Counted from the first letter of the stretch, positions 43,741-53,226 are shown. The stretch: DNA of 64,000 bases from UMGS1590 sp900552455 (GCA_963931105.1 OZ007004.1:1426001-1490000), one strand, 5' to 3'. The notes: a model not told the origin generated them from the letters alone. Numbers and translations: made by a program.

Positions 43741-43768
43741 TTGCGATGGCAGATGAACGATATATAAT
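43741..43768 (+). promoter_or_regulatory. Promoter of the LysR-type gene
   Basis: TTGCGA (43741-43746), 16-bp spacer, TATAAT (43763-43768), 28 bp before the LysR start. Confidence 0.7.
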
Positions 43769-43796
43769 GAAGGAAATGATAAAAGGAGGGCTCAGC

Positions 43797-44726
43797 ATGC
43801 AGCTGAATCAGTTTCGTTATCTCATTGCTGTGGATAAGTTTGGCTCGATCTCGCGCGCTGCGCAGGAGTTGTATATTTCTCAGTCAACGATCAGTATTTC
43901 GCTGATCCGTCTTGAGGAGGAGCTGGGTGCGGTGCTCTTAAATCGTAGCAAGCGCGGCGTGTCGTTGACGGCGGAGGGAAAAACGGTGCTCAAATGTGCG
44001 CAGGCGATCGAGTTGGCGTTGGAACGTTTGGAAAAAGAAAATCTGCAATCGGAGCAGATCAGCGGGCATGTGCAGATCACAGGGACTTCCCATTTCTGCA
44101 TGAATGTGATCACGGATGTGATCCTGCAGCTGCGGCAGCAGCATCCGGCGATCCATGTCACGGCGTGTCGAGATTATATCAAGGATGCGCTCAATAAGGT
44201 GGCGCAGCACGAGCATGATCTGGCGTTTATCACCTTCAACGCGCCGGACGCGGAGGAGGTGCGTGTGGATCTGCGGCGGCATCAGCTGGAATTTCATCGG
44301 ATATTTTCAGATAAGCTGAGCATTTGCACGCGCGCAGATCATCCGCTGCAGCGACAGGAGCAGGTGTGTTTCGAGGATGTGCTGGCTTATGAGCGAGTGA
44401 CGCTGTCGTCGCAAAAAGATCTGCCGCTCCTGCGGCATTTTGGTGTCAGCGAGGACCGGCAGCCGGTGGTGCGCATCAATGACGTATTGAACACGCGGCG
44501 CTACGCAGCGAGCACGGATGCCGTGCTGATCACGCCGCGCAACGAGGTGTTGCGGAGCAATCTGGATTATCGCTATAAATTGCTGCCGCTCGATGTCTGC
44601 GATTTTGACATTGAGGTGATCGGCGGCTGGGTGCACCATGGCACGCACGAACTGGCTCCAGCGGAAGCGTGTGTGGTGGAAGCGCTGGAAAACATCTGCA
44701 GCAAATATGCAGAACTGACAGAATAA
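43797..44726 (+). CDS. LysR-family transcription regulator
   Basis: A 309-aa regulator: N-terminal winged helix (MQLNQFRYLIAVDKFGSISR; ELYISQSTISISLIRLEEEL; VLLNRSKRGVSLTAEG) and a periplasmic-binding-protein-like effector domain (about 90-300). AAAGGAGGG sits before the ATG at 43797; the upstream in-frame ATG is inside the promoter. It has its own terminator and precedes the ferredoxin-flavoprotein operon on the same strand, which it may regulate. Inducer unknown. Confidence 0.88.
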   Translation: MQLNQFRYLIAVDKFGSISRAAQELYISQSTISISLIRLEEELGAVLLNRSKRGVSLTAEGKTVLKCAQAIELALERLEKENLQSEQISGHVQITGTSHFCMNVITDVILQLRQQHPAIHVTACRDYIKDALNKVAQHEHDLAFITFNAPDAEEVRVDLRRHQLEFHRIFSDKLSICTRADHPLQRQEQVCFEDVLAYERVTLSSQKDLPLLRHFGVSEDRQPVVRINDVLNTRRYAASTDAVLITPRNEVLRSNLDYRYKLLPLDVCDFDIEVIGGWVHHGTHELAPAEACVVEALENICSKYAELTE

Positions 44727-44731
44727 ATGTG

Positions 44732-44766
44732 AACAGCGGCTTGCAAGCGCAGGCCGCTGTTTTTTA
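44732..44766 (+). terminator. Intrinsic terminator
   Basis: AACAGCGGCTTGC / GCAGGCCGCTGTT with T run after the LysR gene. Confidence 0.88.
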
Positions 44767-44881
44767 TCTATGACAAATCGCAATGAAAACCATTGATTAA
44801 TTGCGCTTTTTGATTCCATAAATCGGGCGTATGATAAAAGAAAGAGATTTTTAATTGCTACCAGAAAGGAGTTGCTGGCCT

Positions 44882-45163
44882 ATGCCACCGATCATTGATA
44901 AAGAAAAATGCATAAACTGTGGAACCTGTGCGCAGATCTGTCCGCTGGATGTCATCCGATTTGTTGTGAACGCTGAAGGAAAAAAGATTGTCACGGTGAA
45001 ATATCCATACGAATGTTGGCACTGCCGCGCGTGTGTGAAGGATTGTCCGCAAGGAGCGATCACAATGCGCTATCCGCTTTCGCATATGATGTTTACGATG
45101 GAACTGTCGGACGAAAAGATCGCCGCCAACAAAGCGCTCGCTGAAGAAAGAGGTGTTGAATGA
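44882..45163 (+). CDS. Two-cluster ferredoxin subunit (AprB-like)
   Basis: A 93-aa iron-sulfur protein with CINCGTCAQICP (residues about 11-22) and CWHCRACVKDCP (about 45-56), giving two [4Fe-4S] sites. Overall similar to the beta subunit of adenylylsulfate reductase, but short. AAAGGAG lies 10 nt before the ATG. Its TGA overlaps the flavoprotein start (ATGA), so the two form a complex in which the ferredoxin probably feeds or removes electrons. Confidence 0.82.
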   Translation: MPPIIDKEKCINCGTCAQICPLDVIRFVVNAEGKKIVTVKYPYECWHCRACVKDCPQGAITMRYPLSHMMFTMELSDEKIAANKALAEERGVE

Positions 45164-46842
45164 TGGAAGTAAAAGTTCGCGATGAGATCATCAAGACAGA
45201 ATATCTGATCATCGGCGGCGGTGTCGCTGGATTGCAGTCAGCGATCACAGCTGGAAGCAAGGGCGTCGATGTGTTGGTCGCTGAAAAAGCAGACACGCGT
45301 CGCTCGGGGAACGGCTGCGGTGGCAACGATCATTTCATGTGCTATCTTCCGGAATGCCACGGTGACGATTTTGCGCGTGTGATTTCTGAGATCAGCGAAG
45401 GAATGGAAGGCGGCCCATGGCAGGACCCGGCGATGACGAAAAAAATGATGCTCCATACCAAGAGCATTGTGGAGCGCTGGCAGGAATGGGGCATCAATAT
45501 GAAGCCGACAGGTGAGTACCGTTTTGAGGGACACACGATGCCATCGCGCCAGTGTTATCATTTGAAATACGATGGCTCCAATCAAAAGCGTGTGCTCACG
45601 AATAAGGCGCGCGAAAATGGTGCGAAGATCATGAACAAACTGTACATCAACGACATTCTCACGAATGATGAAGGTCGTGCTGTTGGCGCTGTTGGATTCC
45701 TTTTGGCAGAAGATGAACCGGAAGTCGTCGTTATCCAGTGTAAAGCTGTGCTCGTGGCGACGGCGCAGGCGATGCGCATGTATCCGAACGTCAATCCTGC
45801 GTATATTTTCAACGTGCACAGCTGTCCGGCAGCTGCCGGCGGCGCTGCGATCGCTTATCGAGCAGGCGCAAAGCTCATCAATATTGATGTGCCGTACCGT
45901 CACTGTGGTGTCAAAGGATTTGCGCGCTCCGGAAAAGCGACGTGGTTTGGCGTCGTCAGCGATATCAATGGCGACTCGATCAGCCCGTTCTGTCAGGCGC
46001 CGGATCGCAAGCGCGGCGATGCCATTATGGATATCAATCCAGGCGTGTTCACCAAACGACTCGAAAATGGCACCGGCCCGACCTTCATGAACTGCACCGG
46101 CTACAGCGAAGACGACCATGCGTATCAGCATCAGCAATTTCTCTGTGAAGGCATCGATTCCATCACCGATTATCTTGATCAGCGTGGCATCGATCTGCGC
46201 AAGAGCATGGTCGAGTTTGGCACCTACGATTATTCGCTGCAGCAGAAAGGCATCGAGATCGATCTCAATGCCGCTACAAATATTCCGGGGATTTTCGCCG
46301 CTGGCAATGTGTGCGGAAATGTGCGCGGCAGTATCACCAATGCTTCTGTCTGGGGGGATATCGCCGGAGAATCTGTCGCTGAGTATGTGAAAACCGTGGA
46401 CGCGGAAGAGGTCGCTGGTCATCCGCTGATCCAGAAAACCATCGACCGCTACAATATGTTCATGAATCGTGAGAACGGCGCCGATTGGCTGGAGGCAAAT
46501 TCCACGCTCCAGGTCATCATGAACGATTACGTCAGTCTCAAACTGCGCAGCGAAGATATGCTGCGCGCCGGTATCAAATATCTTGACGATCTCAAGGAAT
46601 ACGCGCTGAATGATATCGGATGCGCCGACGCGCATCAGCTCATGCGCACAATGGAGCTTTTCGACCTCATCGATCTGGGAAAGGCCGTCGCCATCACCGC
46701 ACGCAATCGCAAGGAAAGCCGCGGCAGTCATAAGCGCATTGATTACGATTACACAAATCCATTGCTCACAAATATGTTTCAGACCATCCGCCTCGACAAA
46801 AATGGCGAGCCAGTTCTGGAATGGCGCAAGCGTTGGATGTGA
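45160..46842 (+). CDS. FAD-dependent oxidoreductase, AprA/FrdA superfamily
   Basis: A 560-aa flavoprotein. The FAD-binding Rossmann motif IIGGGVAGLQSAITAG is at about residues 14-29, followed by EKADTRRSGNGCGGNDHF. A second FAD contact near the C-terminal third reads GIFAAGNVCGNVRGSITNA. The C-terminus (NRKESRGSHKRIDYDYTNP) is typical of fumarate-reductase and APS-reductase alpha subunits. With the AprB-like partner it would be called APS reductase-like. No sat, qmo or dsr genes are present, so a different substrate (an organic acid or sulfur compound) is more likely. Terminator follows. Confidence 0.78.
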   Translation: MMEVKVRDEIIKTEYLIIGGGVAGLQSAITAGSKGVDVLVAEKADTRRSGNGCGGNDHFMCYLPECHGDDFARVISEISEGMEGGPWQDPAMTKKMMLHTKSIVERWQEWGINMKPTGEYRFEGHTMPSRQCYHLKYDGSNQKRVLTNKARENGAKIMNKLYINDILTNDEGRAVGAVGFLLAEDEPEVVVIQCKAVLVATAQAMRMYPNVNPAYIFNVHSCPAAAGGAAIAYRAGAKLINIDVPYRHCGVKGFARSGKATWFGVVSDINGDSISPFCQAPDRKRGDAIMDINPGVFTKRLENGTGPTFMNCTGYSEDDHAYQHQQFLCEGIDSITDYLDQRGIDLRKSMVEFGTYDYSLQQKGIEIDLNAATNIPGIFAAGNVCGNVRGSITNASVWGDIAGESVAEYVKTVDAEEVAGHPLIQKTIDRYNMFMNRENGADWLEANSTLQVIMNDYVSLKLRSEDMLRAGIKYLDDLKEYALNDIGCADAHQLMRTMELFDLIDLGKAVAITARNRKESRGSHKRIDYDYTNPLLTNMFQTIRLDKNGEPVLEWRKRWM

Positions 46843-46854
46843 GCATTTCTGTAG

Positions 46855-46889
46855 AAATACGAGCACTCTGTGAGAGTGCTCGTATTTTT
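46855..46889 (+). terminator. Intrinsic terminator
   Basis: AAATACGAGCACTCT / AGAGTGCTCGTATTT with T tail. Confidence 0.92.
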
Positions 46890-47067
46890 CTGTGGAAATT
46901 ATTGAGACAATCCAGAAGCGCTGGTCATTATTAAAAATGGAGCGGGATTTTGGAAATATTTTATTTATTGCGAAAAATATTGATTATCGTCAAGAACACG
47001 GAGTATAATTATGATATTGGAAAATTTGGTAGCGATAGTTGGTGACAAGCAGAAAGGATTTGCGAAA

Positions 47068-49902
47068 ATGAGAATGGCAAGATTGATCTGGAAAAAGAGC
47101 TGTGCCGCTGTAATTTGTGGTACTATGTTGTGCGCGATGTTTCCAAGCACGGGCTTTGCGGAAAGCGTGGATACAAGTTATTATTGTGATGAAAACGGCG
47201 TACGTTGTGATATTCCTCAGGAAATGATTGTTGTTGAGGACGAAACAACATCGTGGAATGGTGAAGGTAGTGAAGCATGGTATGTGGTAAATGAGGATGC
47301 TGAGATTAGTGAGCGCGTGGAAGTGTCGGGCGCAGTCAATCTGGTTTTGTGTGACGGCGTGACGCTGACAGCAGAAAAGGGAATTCATGTGACGGGCGAA
47401 AATTCGCTGACGATTTATGGACAAGAAGTAGGGGGTGGTAAGTTAGAAGTAAAAGCAGATGAAAAACAGGCAGCTATTGGTGGAAATACTAATGAACCTG
47501 GCGGTATTATGACGATCAATGGTGGAGTCATTGATGCTGTAGGCGGGAAAAAAGCGGCAGGAATTGGCGGCGGCCAAGAGAGTAAGGGATTAAGTGGACA
47601 TATTACTATCAATAATGGAAATGTGTATGCGAAAGGTGGTTCTCAAGCTGCTGGTATTGGAGGAGGAATGTATGCAGCAGGAACAGGAGAGGGAGAGAGG
47701 ATCGCAATCAATGGAGGAGTGGTGGAAGCGATTGGTGGAAGTTATGCCGCAGGTATTGGCGGTGGAATGAGCGGGGTAGGAGGATGCATAGAAATCAATG
47801 GTGGATCAGTGACCGCGACAGGCTCTAGCGGAGGGGCTGGAATTGGTTCTGGATATGGGAGCACTTCTGATGGGAATAGAATCATTATTTCTGGTGGAAA
47901 AATATATGCGAATGGAAGCACTTCTGGTGATAAAGGATCTGCTGGTATAGGCGGCGGACATTTGGGAGCTGGTGGATCCATAACGATCAGTGGTGCGGAG
48001 GTGCATGCAACTGGTGGAGAAGGGTCGTCGGCCGGTGATGGTATTGGAAACGGCGGCGGCTACAAGGGCGCGGATGCGGATGTTGTCATTACTGACGAAA
48101 CAGGTTGCCCGCTGATATACGCCAATTCTTTGATGGGAAATACGGAAGATTGGTGCGGAATTATTTTTCTGGGAGCAAAGGGAAAAGTTTATGGTGAGTC
48201 GGTCTCTTTGCAGACGAATCTGACGATCGACAAAGGACAGACGCTGGAAATTCCCGATGGGACGACGCTGACGGTGCCGGATGATGTGACGCTGACGAAT
48301 GATGGCGCGATTGTTGGTGCGGGAACGTTGCTTGGCGATGTGCAGGGGAATCCAGTGAGCGATTCGATTGACGACGGAAAATTTTTGGTAACGCTACAAG
48401 CTGAGCCGGAAGATGGCGGAGCGGTGGCCGGCGAAGGGAAATATCTGCCGGGAGAGACTGTTAAACTGACAGCTGAGCCGAAGGATGGATTTCATTTTGT
48501 GGCTTGGGAAAATGGGGAGACGCTGATTTCTGATGAAGCAACGTATAGTATGAAAGTCAGCGAAGATTTGACGCTGACGGCGGTTTTTGCGGAGCATGAT
48601 TATGCTGACGCCTGGCGATCGGACGAGGATTTTCACTGGAGAGCGTGCGCTTGCGGTGCGATCGCTGAGAGGGCGAATCACAATGGCGGCACGGCGACGT
48701 GCGTGGAGAAAGCCGAATGCGCGACATGCGGCAGGGAGTACGGCGCGTTTGGCGCGCACGAGTTGGTCCATCACGACGCAGTAGCGGCTGGTTGTGAAAC
48801 GAGCGGAAGTGTAGAATATTGGCACTGTGCTGTTTGCGGAAAAGATTTTGCAGACGCAGACGGTGAGCAGGAGCTCGAAAGTGTGACGATCGCAGCCAGT
48901 GGTCACGCGTTGGCGTATCACGAGCGCGTGGCGCCGACGTATAGTGCGGAAGGACGGGCGGCACATTATGCGTGCGTTGTCTGCGGGGCGCTGTTTCTGG
49001 ATGCAGCGGCGGAGCAGCTGGTGAGCGCAGAAGCGCTGGTGATCCCGAAGCTGGAACGGCCGCAGAATCCTCCATCGACGCCATCGCAGCCAGAGTCACC
49101 GGCGCTGGAGATCGCGGAGACGACGCACGGAGTGGTCGTGGTGTCGACGGCGCATCCTGACTATGGCGAGGTTGTGACGATCGTTCCTCAGCCGGAGTCG
49201 GGCTACGTGGTTGAGACTGTGACGGTCACGGATGCGGACGGTGAAGCGCTCGCTGTGGCGGCGCTCGAGGACGGCTCGTATCAATTTACGCAGCCGCGGG
49301 GAACGGTCACGATCAGCGTGACGTTTGCGAAAAAGCCTGTTGAACCGCTGCCGTTTGTGGATGTAGCGGCGGAGGACTGGTATGGTGATGCGGTTGCTGC
49401 GGTCTATGCGCAAGGGCTGATGATGGGCACGGCGGAGGACACATTTGCACCGGAGCTTGTGGCGACGCGCGGCATGGTCGTGAGCATTTTGCACCGGCTG
49501 GCAGGCAGTCCGACAGTGAGCGCAGAGGTGTTCGAGGATGTTACTGCAGACGACTGGTACGGACAGGCTGTGGCCTGGGCGGCGAGCGAAGGCATCGCGA
49601 GTGGGACGAGCGCAGAAACATTTTCGCCGAACGCGGCGGTGATGCGTGAACAGCTGGCGGCGCTGCTCTGCAATTTTGCGGCGCAGCAGGGAGTGGACAC
49701 CACGGCGTGCAGCGATCTGAGCAATTTTGACGATTCTGCTGCAGTTAGCGACTGGGCGCAGGATGCTGTGAGCTGGGCCCACGCGGAAGGTCTGCTCGCT
49801 GGAACATCCGCAACGACGCTTTCGCCGCAGGGCGAAGCGACGCGGGCGCAGCTGGCTGCGATGCTGGTGCGTTTCAGCGATTATCTGGAAAATGCGGCAT
49901 AG
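47068..49902 (+). CDS. SLH-anchored surface protein with Gly-rich beta-solenoid-like region
   Basis: A 944-aa secreted protein. The signal peptide is at about 1-32 (start at the ATG at 47068, AAAGGA 9 nt upstream; an ATG at 47011 lacks a site). A Gly-rich repetitive region at about 150-330 has recurrent AAGIGGG...ITINGG units, resembling carbohydrate-binding parallel-beta repeats. An InlB_B-like module follows at about 440-510 (GFHFVAWENGETL). Then come repeated Cys-pair modules at about 510-665 (ACGAIAE, CATCGREYGAF, HCAVCGKDF, ACVVCGALF), which look like degenerate zinc ribbons outside the cell. Three SLH repeats at about 760-941 anchor it. Probable adhesin or glycan-binding envelope protein. 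Confidence 0.83.
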   Translation: MRMARLIWKKSCAAVICGTMLCAMFPSTGFAESVDTSYYCDENGVRCDIPQEMIVVEDETTSWNGEGSEAWYVVNEDAEISERVEVSGAVNLVLCDGVTLTAEKGIHVTGENSLTIYGQEVGGGKLEVKADEKQAAIGGNTNEPGGIMTINGGVIDAVGGKKAAGIGGGQESKGLSGHITINNGNVYAKGGSQAAGIGGGMYAAGTGEGERIAINGGVVEAIGGSYAAGIGGGMSGVGGCIEINGGSVTATGSSGGAGIGSGYGSTSDGNRIIISGGKIYANGSTSGDKGSAGIGGGHLGAGGSITISGAEVHATGGEGSSAGDGIGNGGGYKGADADVVITDETGCPLIYANSLMGNTEDWCGIIFLGAKGKVYGESVSLQTNLTIDKGQTLEIPDGTTLTVPDDVTLTNDGAIVGAGTLLGDVQGNPVSDSIDDGKFLVTLQAEPEDGGAVAGEGKYLPGETVKLTAEPKDGFHFVAWENGETLISDEATYSMKVSEDLTLTAVFAEHDYADAWRSDEDFHWRACACGAIAERANHNGGTATCVEKAECATCGREYGAFGAHELVHHDAVAAGCETSGSVEYWHCAVCGKDFADADGEQELESVTIAASGHALAYHERVAPTYSAEGRAAHYACVVCGALFLDAAAEQLVSAEALVIPKLERPQNPPSTPSQPESPALEIAETTHGVVVVSTAHPDYGEVVTIVPQPESGYVVETVTVTDADGEALAVAALEDGSYQFTQPRGTVTISVTFAKKPVEPLPFVDVAAEDWYGDAVAAVYAQGLMMGTAEDTFAPELVATRGMVVSILHRLAGSPTVSAEVFEDVTADDWYGQAVAWAASEGIASGTSAETFSPNAAVMREQLAALLCNFAAQQGVDTTACSDLSNFDDSAAVSDWAQDAVSWAHAEGLLAGTSATTLSPQGEATRAQLAAMLVRFSDYLENAA

Positions 49903-49905
49903 AGA

Positions 49906-49939
49906 AAACCCCACCGAAGAAATTTTTTCGGTGGTGTTT
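49906..49939. terminator. Bidirectional terminator
   Basis: AAAACCCCACCGAA pairs with TTCGGTGGTGTTTT between convergent SLH and comEC genes. Confidence 0.82.
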
Positions 49940-49940
49940 T

Positions 49941-52202
49941 TCATGGGCCGGTTTTGTAATAGAGCGCGCCGTTCTGCGCATAGATGCGCACAGCGCCGCT
50001 GTCAGCGGTGCAGAGCGTGGGAATGTTGAGGGCGGCGAGACCGTCGGTGGTTTCTGCGTGGGGATGGCCATAACGATTGTTGCGCCCGGCGCTGATCAGC
50101 GCGAGGGACGGCTGGCGCGTGTTGTAAAACGTGGCGTCCCAGCTGTTTTTGCTGCCGTGGTGCGGCACGAGGATGAGATCTGTCGCTTGCTGCCAGGAAA
50201 TTTCGTCCAGAGATTCAGCAGCGGTGTCGCCGGTGAAAAGCGTGGAGAGGCCGTCGTCTTCGAGACGCGCGACAACCTGGTTGCAATTTTCTCCGCCATC
50301 TTCGGACGCAGCGAGCAGATCGCAGCCGAGCTGCGCGTCGCCGAGGCGAAATGTCATCGGCTCATTCACAGAGACAACCTCGGTGTCGCCGAGATACGGA
50401 ACGAGCGCCTGCCATTCGTTGGTGGTCTGCGCGTAAGGCGATGCGAGCAGCTTTTCCACGTTGAAATCGCGCAGAATGTGCGCGGCGCCGCCGATGTGGT
50501 CAAGATCGCTGTGGCTGAGCACGAGCGCGGCGATGGTGTTCGCGCCGCAAAAGCGCAGATACTGGGCAACGGTGTCTGCGCCGGGGCCGGTGTCAAAAAC
50601 GAGCCAGCGGCCGTCGGCTGTTTGGTAGGTGCAGCCGGTTCCCTGGCCGACGTCGACCACCGAGAGCCGCAGCTCCTCGCTCGCTGCCGGGCGCAGAATG
50701 ATCACAGCGAGACAGAGCGCGACGGCAGCGAGCGCCAGCGTGCAAAGTCTGCGCGCATCGAGCGGGATGAGACAGAATCCGATGAGCAGCGCGTAGCAGA
50801 ACACGAGCAGCCAGACGGAGGGCTGACCGATATAAACATGGAGCGTGCCGGTGAATTGGTTGACGATGTCCATCAGCGCCACGATGACGAGGATGAGCAT
50901 ACGCACCGGAAAGAACACGAAGGCGCCGAGCGCTGGCAGCAATCCGGCGACGAGCAGCGCCACCAGCGCCAGCGGCACGAGCAGGCTGAAGAACGGCACG
51001 ACGAGCAGGTTCATCACCGTTGACAGCGGCGCGACCTGGTAGAAATAGTAGGCGACGAGCGGCAGCGAGACACATTCCGCCGCCAGTGATACAGCGACAG
51101 CATTGGCAAGCCCCTTTGGCAGGAACACGAGAAAAGCCTCCAGCCGCGGCGTCAAAAGGATCAGCCCGATCATCGCCAGAAACGAGAGCTGAAACCCGAT
51201 CTGCCAGAGGTTGTACGGGTCTGCTGCCAAAAGCATCGCTGCCGCCAGCGCGAGGAGCGTCAGCGGGTCGCGGTAGCGCAGGAGCCGCAGCGCGAGCAGC
51301 GTGGCGAGGCCCATGATGCTGGCGCGCACCGCCGGCGCGGAGGCATCGCTAAGCAGAGTGTAGAGAGTGAGCAGCGGCAACATCAGAAGGAGCAGCCCCC
51401 AGCTGTGCTGTCGCTGCAGGAGCCGCGCGAGCACAAGCACGAAAGCGAGAATGAAGCTCACATGCAGCCCGCTCACAGAGAAAATATGGATGATGCCAAA
51501 TTGCTGGCTGAGGTTGTAGAAATCCTCATTGAGATCCGACACATCGCCGAAAAGCGTGGCGACGATGAGCGCCTGCTCGCCGGGATCGAGATAGCGGGCG
51601 AGGATGTCGGTGTAGAGCGCTTTGACGCGATTCAGCCAGGCGGCCCAGCCTGGTGGCTCCTGACAGAGAACGCCAGGCGATTCGCTGTCGAACATCGTGT
51701 AGATGCCGCACTGAGCGAGGAGCTTTTCTTCGTCGTAGCCGCCGGGATTGCGCGGCGGTTCCGGCGCGGCGAAGCTGCCGCTGAAACGGTAGCCGGCGTG
51801 GACGGTATAATCTGTGTCATCTTCCCAAGCGCGCTGGATGCGCAGTGGCACCGGCTCGGTGAGGATGGCGTCGTCGATCGCTGTGACTTCGGCGTCGACG
51901 TAGGTGCGATCCGCCGGCGCGCGGGTGATCGTGGCGGTGATCTCTGCTTCCTCGCCGTGCAGCGGCACGAGCGCCTGGTGAGCGGTGGTTGTCTGCTGCA
52001 TCAGCAGAAATCCGCCGGCCAGCGTGAGCAGACAGACGAAAAACAGCCGCGTGCGTTTCGTGGCGAAACAGAAAATGCCGACAGCGAGCAAACAAAAAAC
52101 GCATCCCATCCACGGCAGCGCCTGAGCGCTGCTCAGCCAAAGTCCGGCAATGAACGCGACGATCGCCGCACAGAGTGGTCGTTTGACGGGATAGATGCGC
52201 AT
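49941..52202 (-). CDS. comEC: DNA internalisation/competence protein ComEC
   Basis: A 753-aa membrane protein forming the DNA uptake channel. An N-terminal soluble domain (DUF4131-like) and a Competence domain with about ten helices (QFGIIHIFSVSGLHVSFI at about 234-251) are followed by a C-terminal metallo-beta-lactamase-like domain (VDVGQGTGCTYQTADG; LSHSDLDHIGGAAHIL; GDTAAES). The metal motif HSDLDH retains the second His and Asp. Start with AAGGAG upstream, 15 bp after comEA. Together they suggest capacity for natural transformation. Confidence 0.93.
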   Translation of the reverse strand: MRIYPVKRPLCAAIVAFIAGLWLSSAQALPWMGCVFCLLAVGIFCFATKRTRLFFVCLLTLAGGFLLMQQTTTAHQALVPLHGEEAEITATITRAPADRTYVDAEVTAIDDAILTEPVPLRIQRAWEDDTDYTVHAGYRFSGSFAAPEPPRNPGGYDEEKLLAQCGIYTMFDSESPGVLCQEPPGWAAWLNRVKALYTDILARYLDPGEQALIVATLFGDVSDLNEDFYNLSQQFGIIHIFSVSGLHVSFILAFVLVLARLLQRQHSWGLLLLMLPLLTLYTLLSDASAPAVRASIMGLATLLALRLLRYRDPLTLLALAAAMLLAADPYNLWQIGFQLSFLAMIGLILLTPRLEAFLVFLPKGLANAVAVSLAAECVSLPLVAYYFYQVAPLSTVMNLLVVPFFSLLVPLALVALLVAGLLPALGAFVFFPVRMLILVIVALMDIVNQFTGTLHVYIGQPSVWLLVFCYALLIGFCLIPLDARRLCTLALAAVALCLAVIILRPAASEELRLSVVDVGQGTGCTYQTADGRWLVFDTGPGADTVAQYLRFCGANTIAALVLSHSDLDHIGGAAHILRDFNVEKLLASPYAQTTNEWQALVPYLGDTEVVSVNEPMTFRLGDAQLGCDLLAASEDGGENCNQVVARLEDDGLSTLFTGDTAAESLDEISWQQATDLILVPHHGSKNSWDATFYNTRQPSLALISAGRNNRYGHPHAETTDGLAALNIPTLCTADSGAVRIYAQNGALYYKTGP

Positions 52203-52217
52203 GATGTTCTCCTTGGA

Positions 52218-52865
52218 TCAGACGGTGATGTGCGGCGAGATGTCGGCGAAGATCTTTTCGCCGATGCCGCTGACTTCCATCAGCTCGTCGGTGGTGCGGA
52301 AGCCGCCGTGTTCTTCGCGATAGGCGATGATCGCCTGTGCGCGCACTTCGCCGATGCTCGGCAGGGTTTCCAGCTCTTCCCGGGTGGCGGTGTTGATATT
52401 GATGAGGGCGCCGCTCTGGCCGCTGTCAGATGGAGCGGCGTTGTCGGCGGGAGCAGGGGTTTCACCAGCGGCGGGCACAGTAATCTTCTGGCCGTCGGCG
52501 AGTTTTTGCGCCAGATTCAGCTGTGAGAGATCGGCGTCAGCCGTGGCGCCGGCGGCGCGGACCGCATCGTCCACACGAGAATCAGTCGGTAAAGTGTAGA
52601 CGCCAGGCGCGGAAACAGCGCCAGCAACATGCACCACCACTTCGCCGCTGGCGGGCGTTTCCTCCGACGCGCTCGCAGCAGCTTCCTCGCTGGCGACAGC
52701 TTCTTCCTTCACCAGCGTCAGTCCTTCGCCCTCGGCGCGCCATTCCTGGTAGAGATTGCCGCCACAGAAAGCGACCACCGCAACGATGACCAGCGCCATA
52801 CCGATGACTTTCCAGCTGACGTGGTCTTCGATCCATTCGCGCAGACGCGCAAAAAATTCCAACAT
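52218..52865 (-). CDS. comEA: Competence protein ComEA
   Basis: A 215-aa membrane-anchored DNA receptor. One N-terminal membrane helix (about 20-40) is followed by an Ala/Glu/Ser-rich linker, an SLBB domain (VVVHVAGAVSAPGVYTL; about 73-135) and a C-terminal double helix-hairpin-helix (ININTATREELETLPSIGEV; about 152-215). AAAGGAGGCGACC precedes the ATG. First gene of the comEA-comEC operon; comEB is absent. Confidence 0.93.
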   Translation of the reverse strand: MLEFFARLREWIEDHVSWKVIGMALVIVAVVAFCGGNLYQEWRAEGEGLTLVKEEAVASEEAAASASEETPASGEVVVHVAGAVSAPGVYTLPTDSRVDDAVRAAGATADADLSQLNLAQKLADGQKITVPAAGETPAPADNAAPSDSGQSGALININTATREELETLPSIGEVRAQAIIAYREEHGGFRTTDELMEVSGIGEKIFADISPHITV

Positions 52866-52926
52866 GGCGGTCGCCTCCTTTTTATATTATGATACAAGTA
52901 TACCACCGCGGACGAATGTCCGCAAA

Positions 52927-52959
52927 TAAAAAACACCGGCAACAACGCGTTGTCGGTGA
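52927..52959 (-). terminator. Minus-strand terminator between the small ORF locus and comEA
   Basis: On the minus strand a near-palindromic CACCG...CGGTG hairpin is followed by TTTTTTATTT. It would stop leftward transcripts before comEA. It overlaps the -35 of the rightward promoter. Confidence 0.65.
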
Positions 52960-52977
52960 AAAAGTTTTCTGTATAAT
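52950..52977 (+). promoter_or_regulatory. Strong promoter of the small ORF locus
   Basis: TTGTCG (52950-52955), 16-bp spacer, TATAAT (52972-52977); predicted start near 52984, about 120 nt before the small coding sequence. Confidence 0.72.
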
Positions 52978-53103
52978 AAAGTAAGGTGCCACCGTAATGG
53001 TGGGGCGAGCGAGCGCCGGCGGCGCTCGTGGTTGCGAACCGACCGAGGCGATAGCCGAGAAGTTTCCTCGATTTCGACTTTCCGTTGAAAGCGAGGTGGT
53101 ACT

Positions 53104-53187
53104 ATGGATATACAAATCATGATTAGCCTAATCGGCCTGTTTGCTGTAGGCATAAAACTTGGTTTTGACATAGGAAGAAAAAAATAA
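53104..53187 (+). CDS. 27-aa hydrophobic peptide, type I toxin-like
   Basis: MDIQIMISLIGLFAVGIKLG plus FDIGRKK: one hydrophobic helix with a basic tail, the design of type I toxin or holin-like peptides. AGCGAGGTGG stands just before the ATG. It is expressed from a near-consensus promoter through a ~120-nt GC-rich structured leader (several hairpins, such as CCACCGTAATGGTGG at 52988-53002) and is followed by two or three terminators. A minus-strand terminator implies an opposing transcript. I found no clear antitoxin promoter, so the toxin-antitoxin call is an inference; it may also be a small regulatory RNA with a leader peptide. Confidence 0.55.
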   Translation: MDIQIMISLIGLFAVGIKLGFDIGRKK

Positions 53188-53220
53188 CCGCCCCTCGTCC
53201 AAAGTCGGCGGTTATTTAAC
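53183..53220. terminator. Bidirectional terminator at small ORF
   Basis: AAATAACCGCC / GGCGGTTATTT overlaps the peptide stop codon. The T run on the minus strand (TTATTTTTTT) would end the GHKL kinase transcript. Confidence 0.8.
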
Positions 53221-53226
53221 TCAAGA

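Noticed and set aside
44882..46842. True APS reductase (aprBA)
   Set aside because: No sat, qmo or dsr genes nearby and a shorter beta subunit; kept as AprBA-like only.
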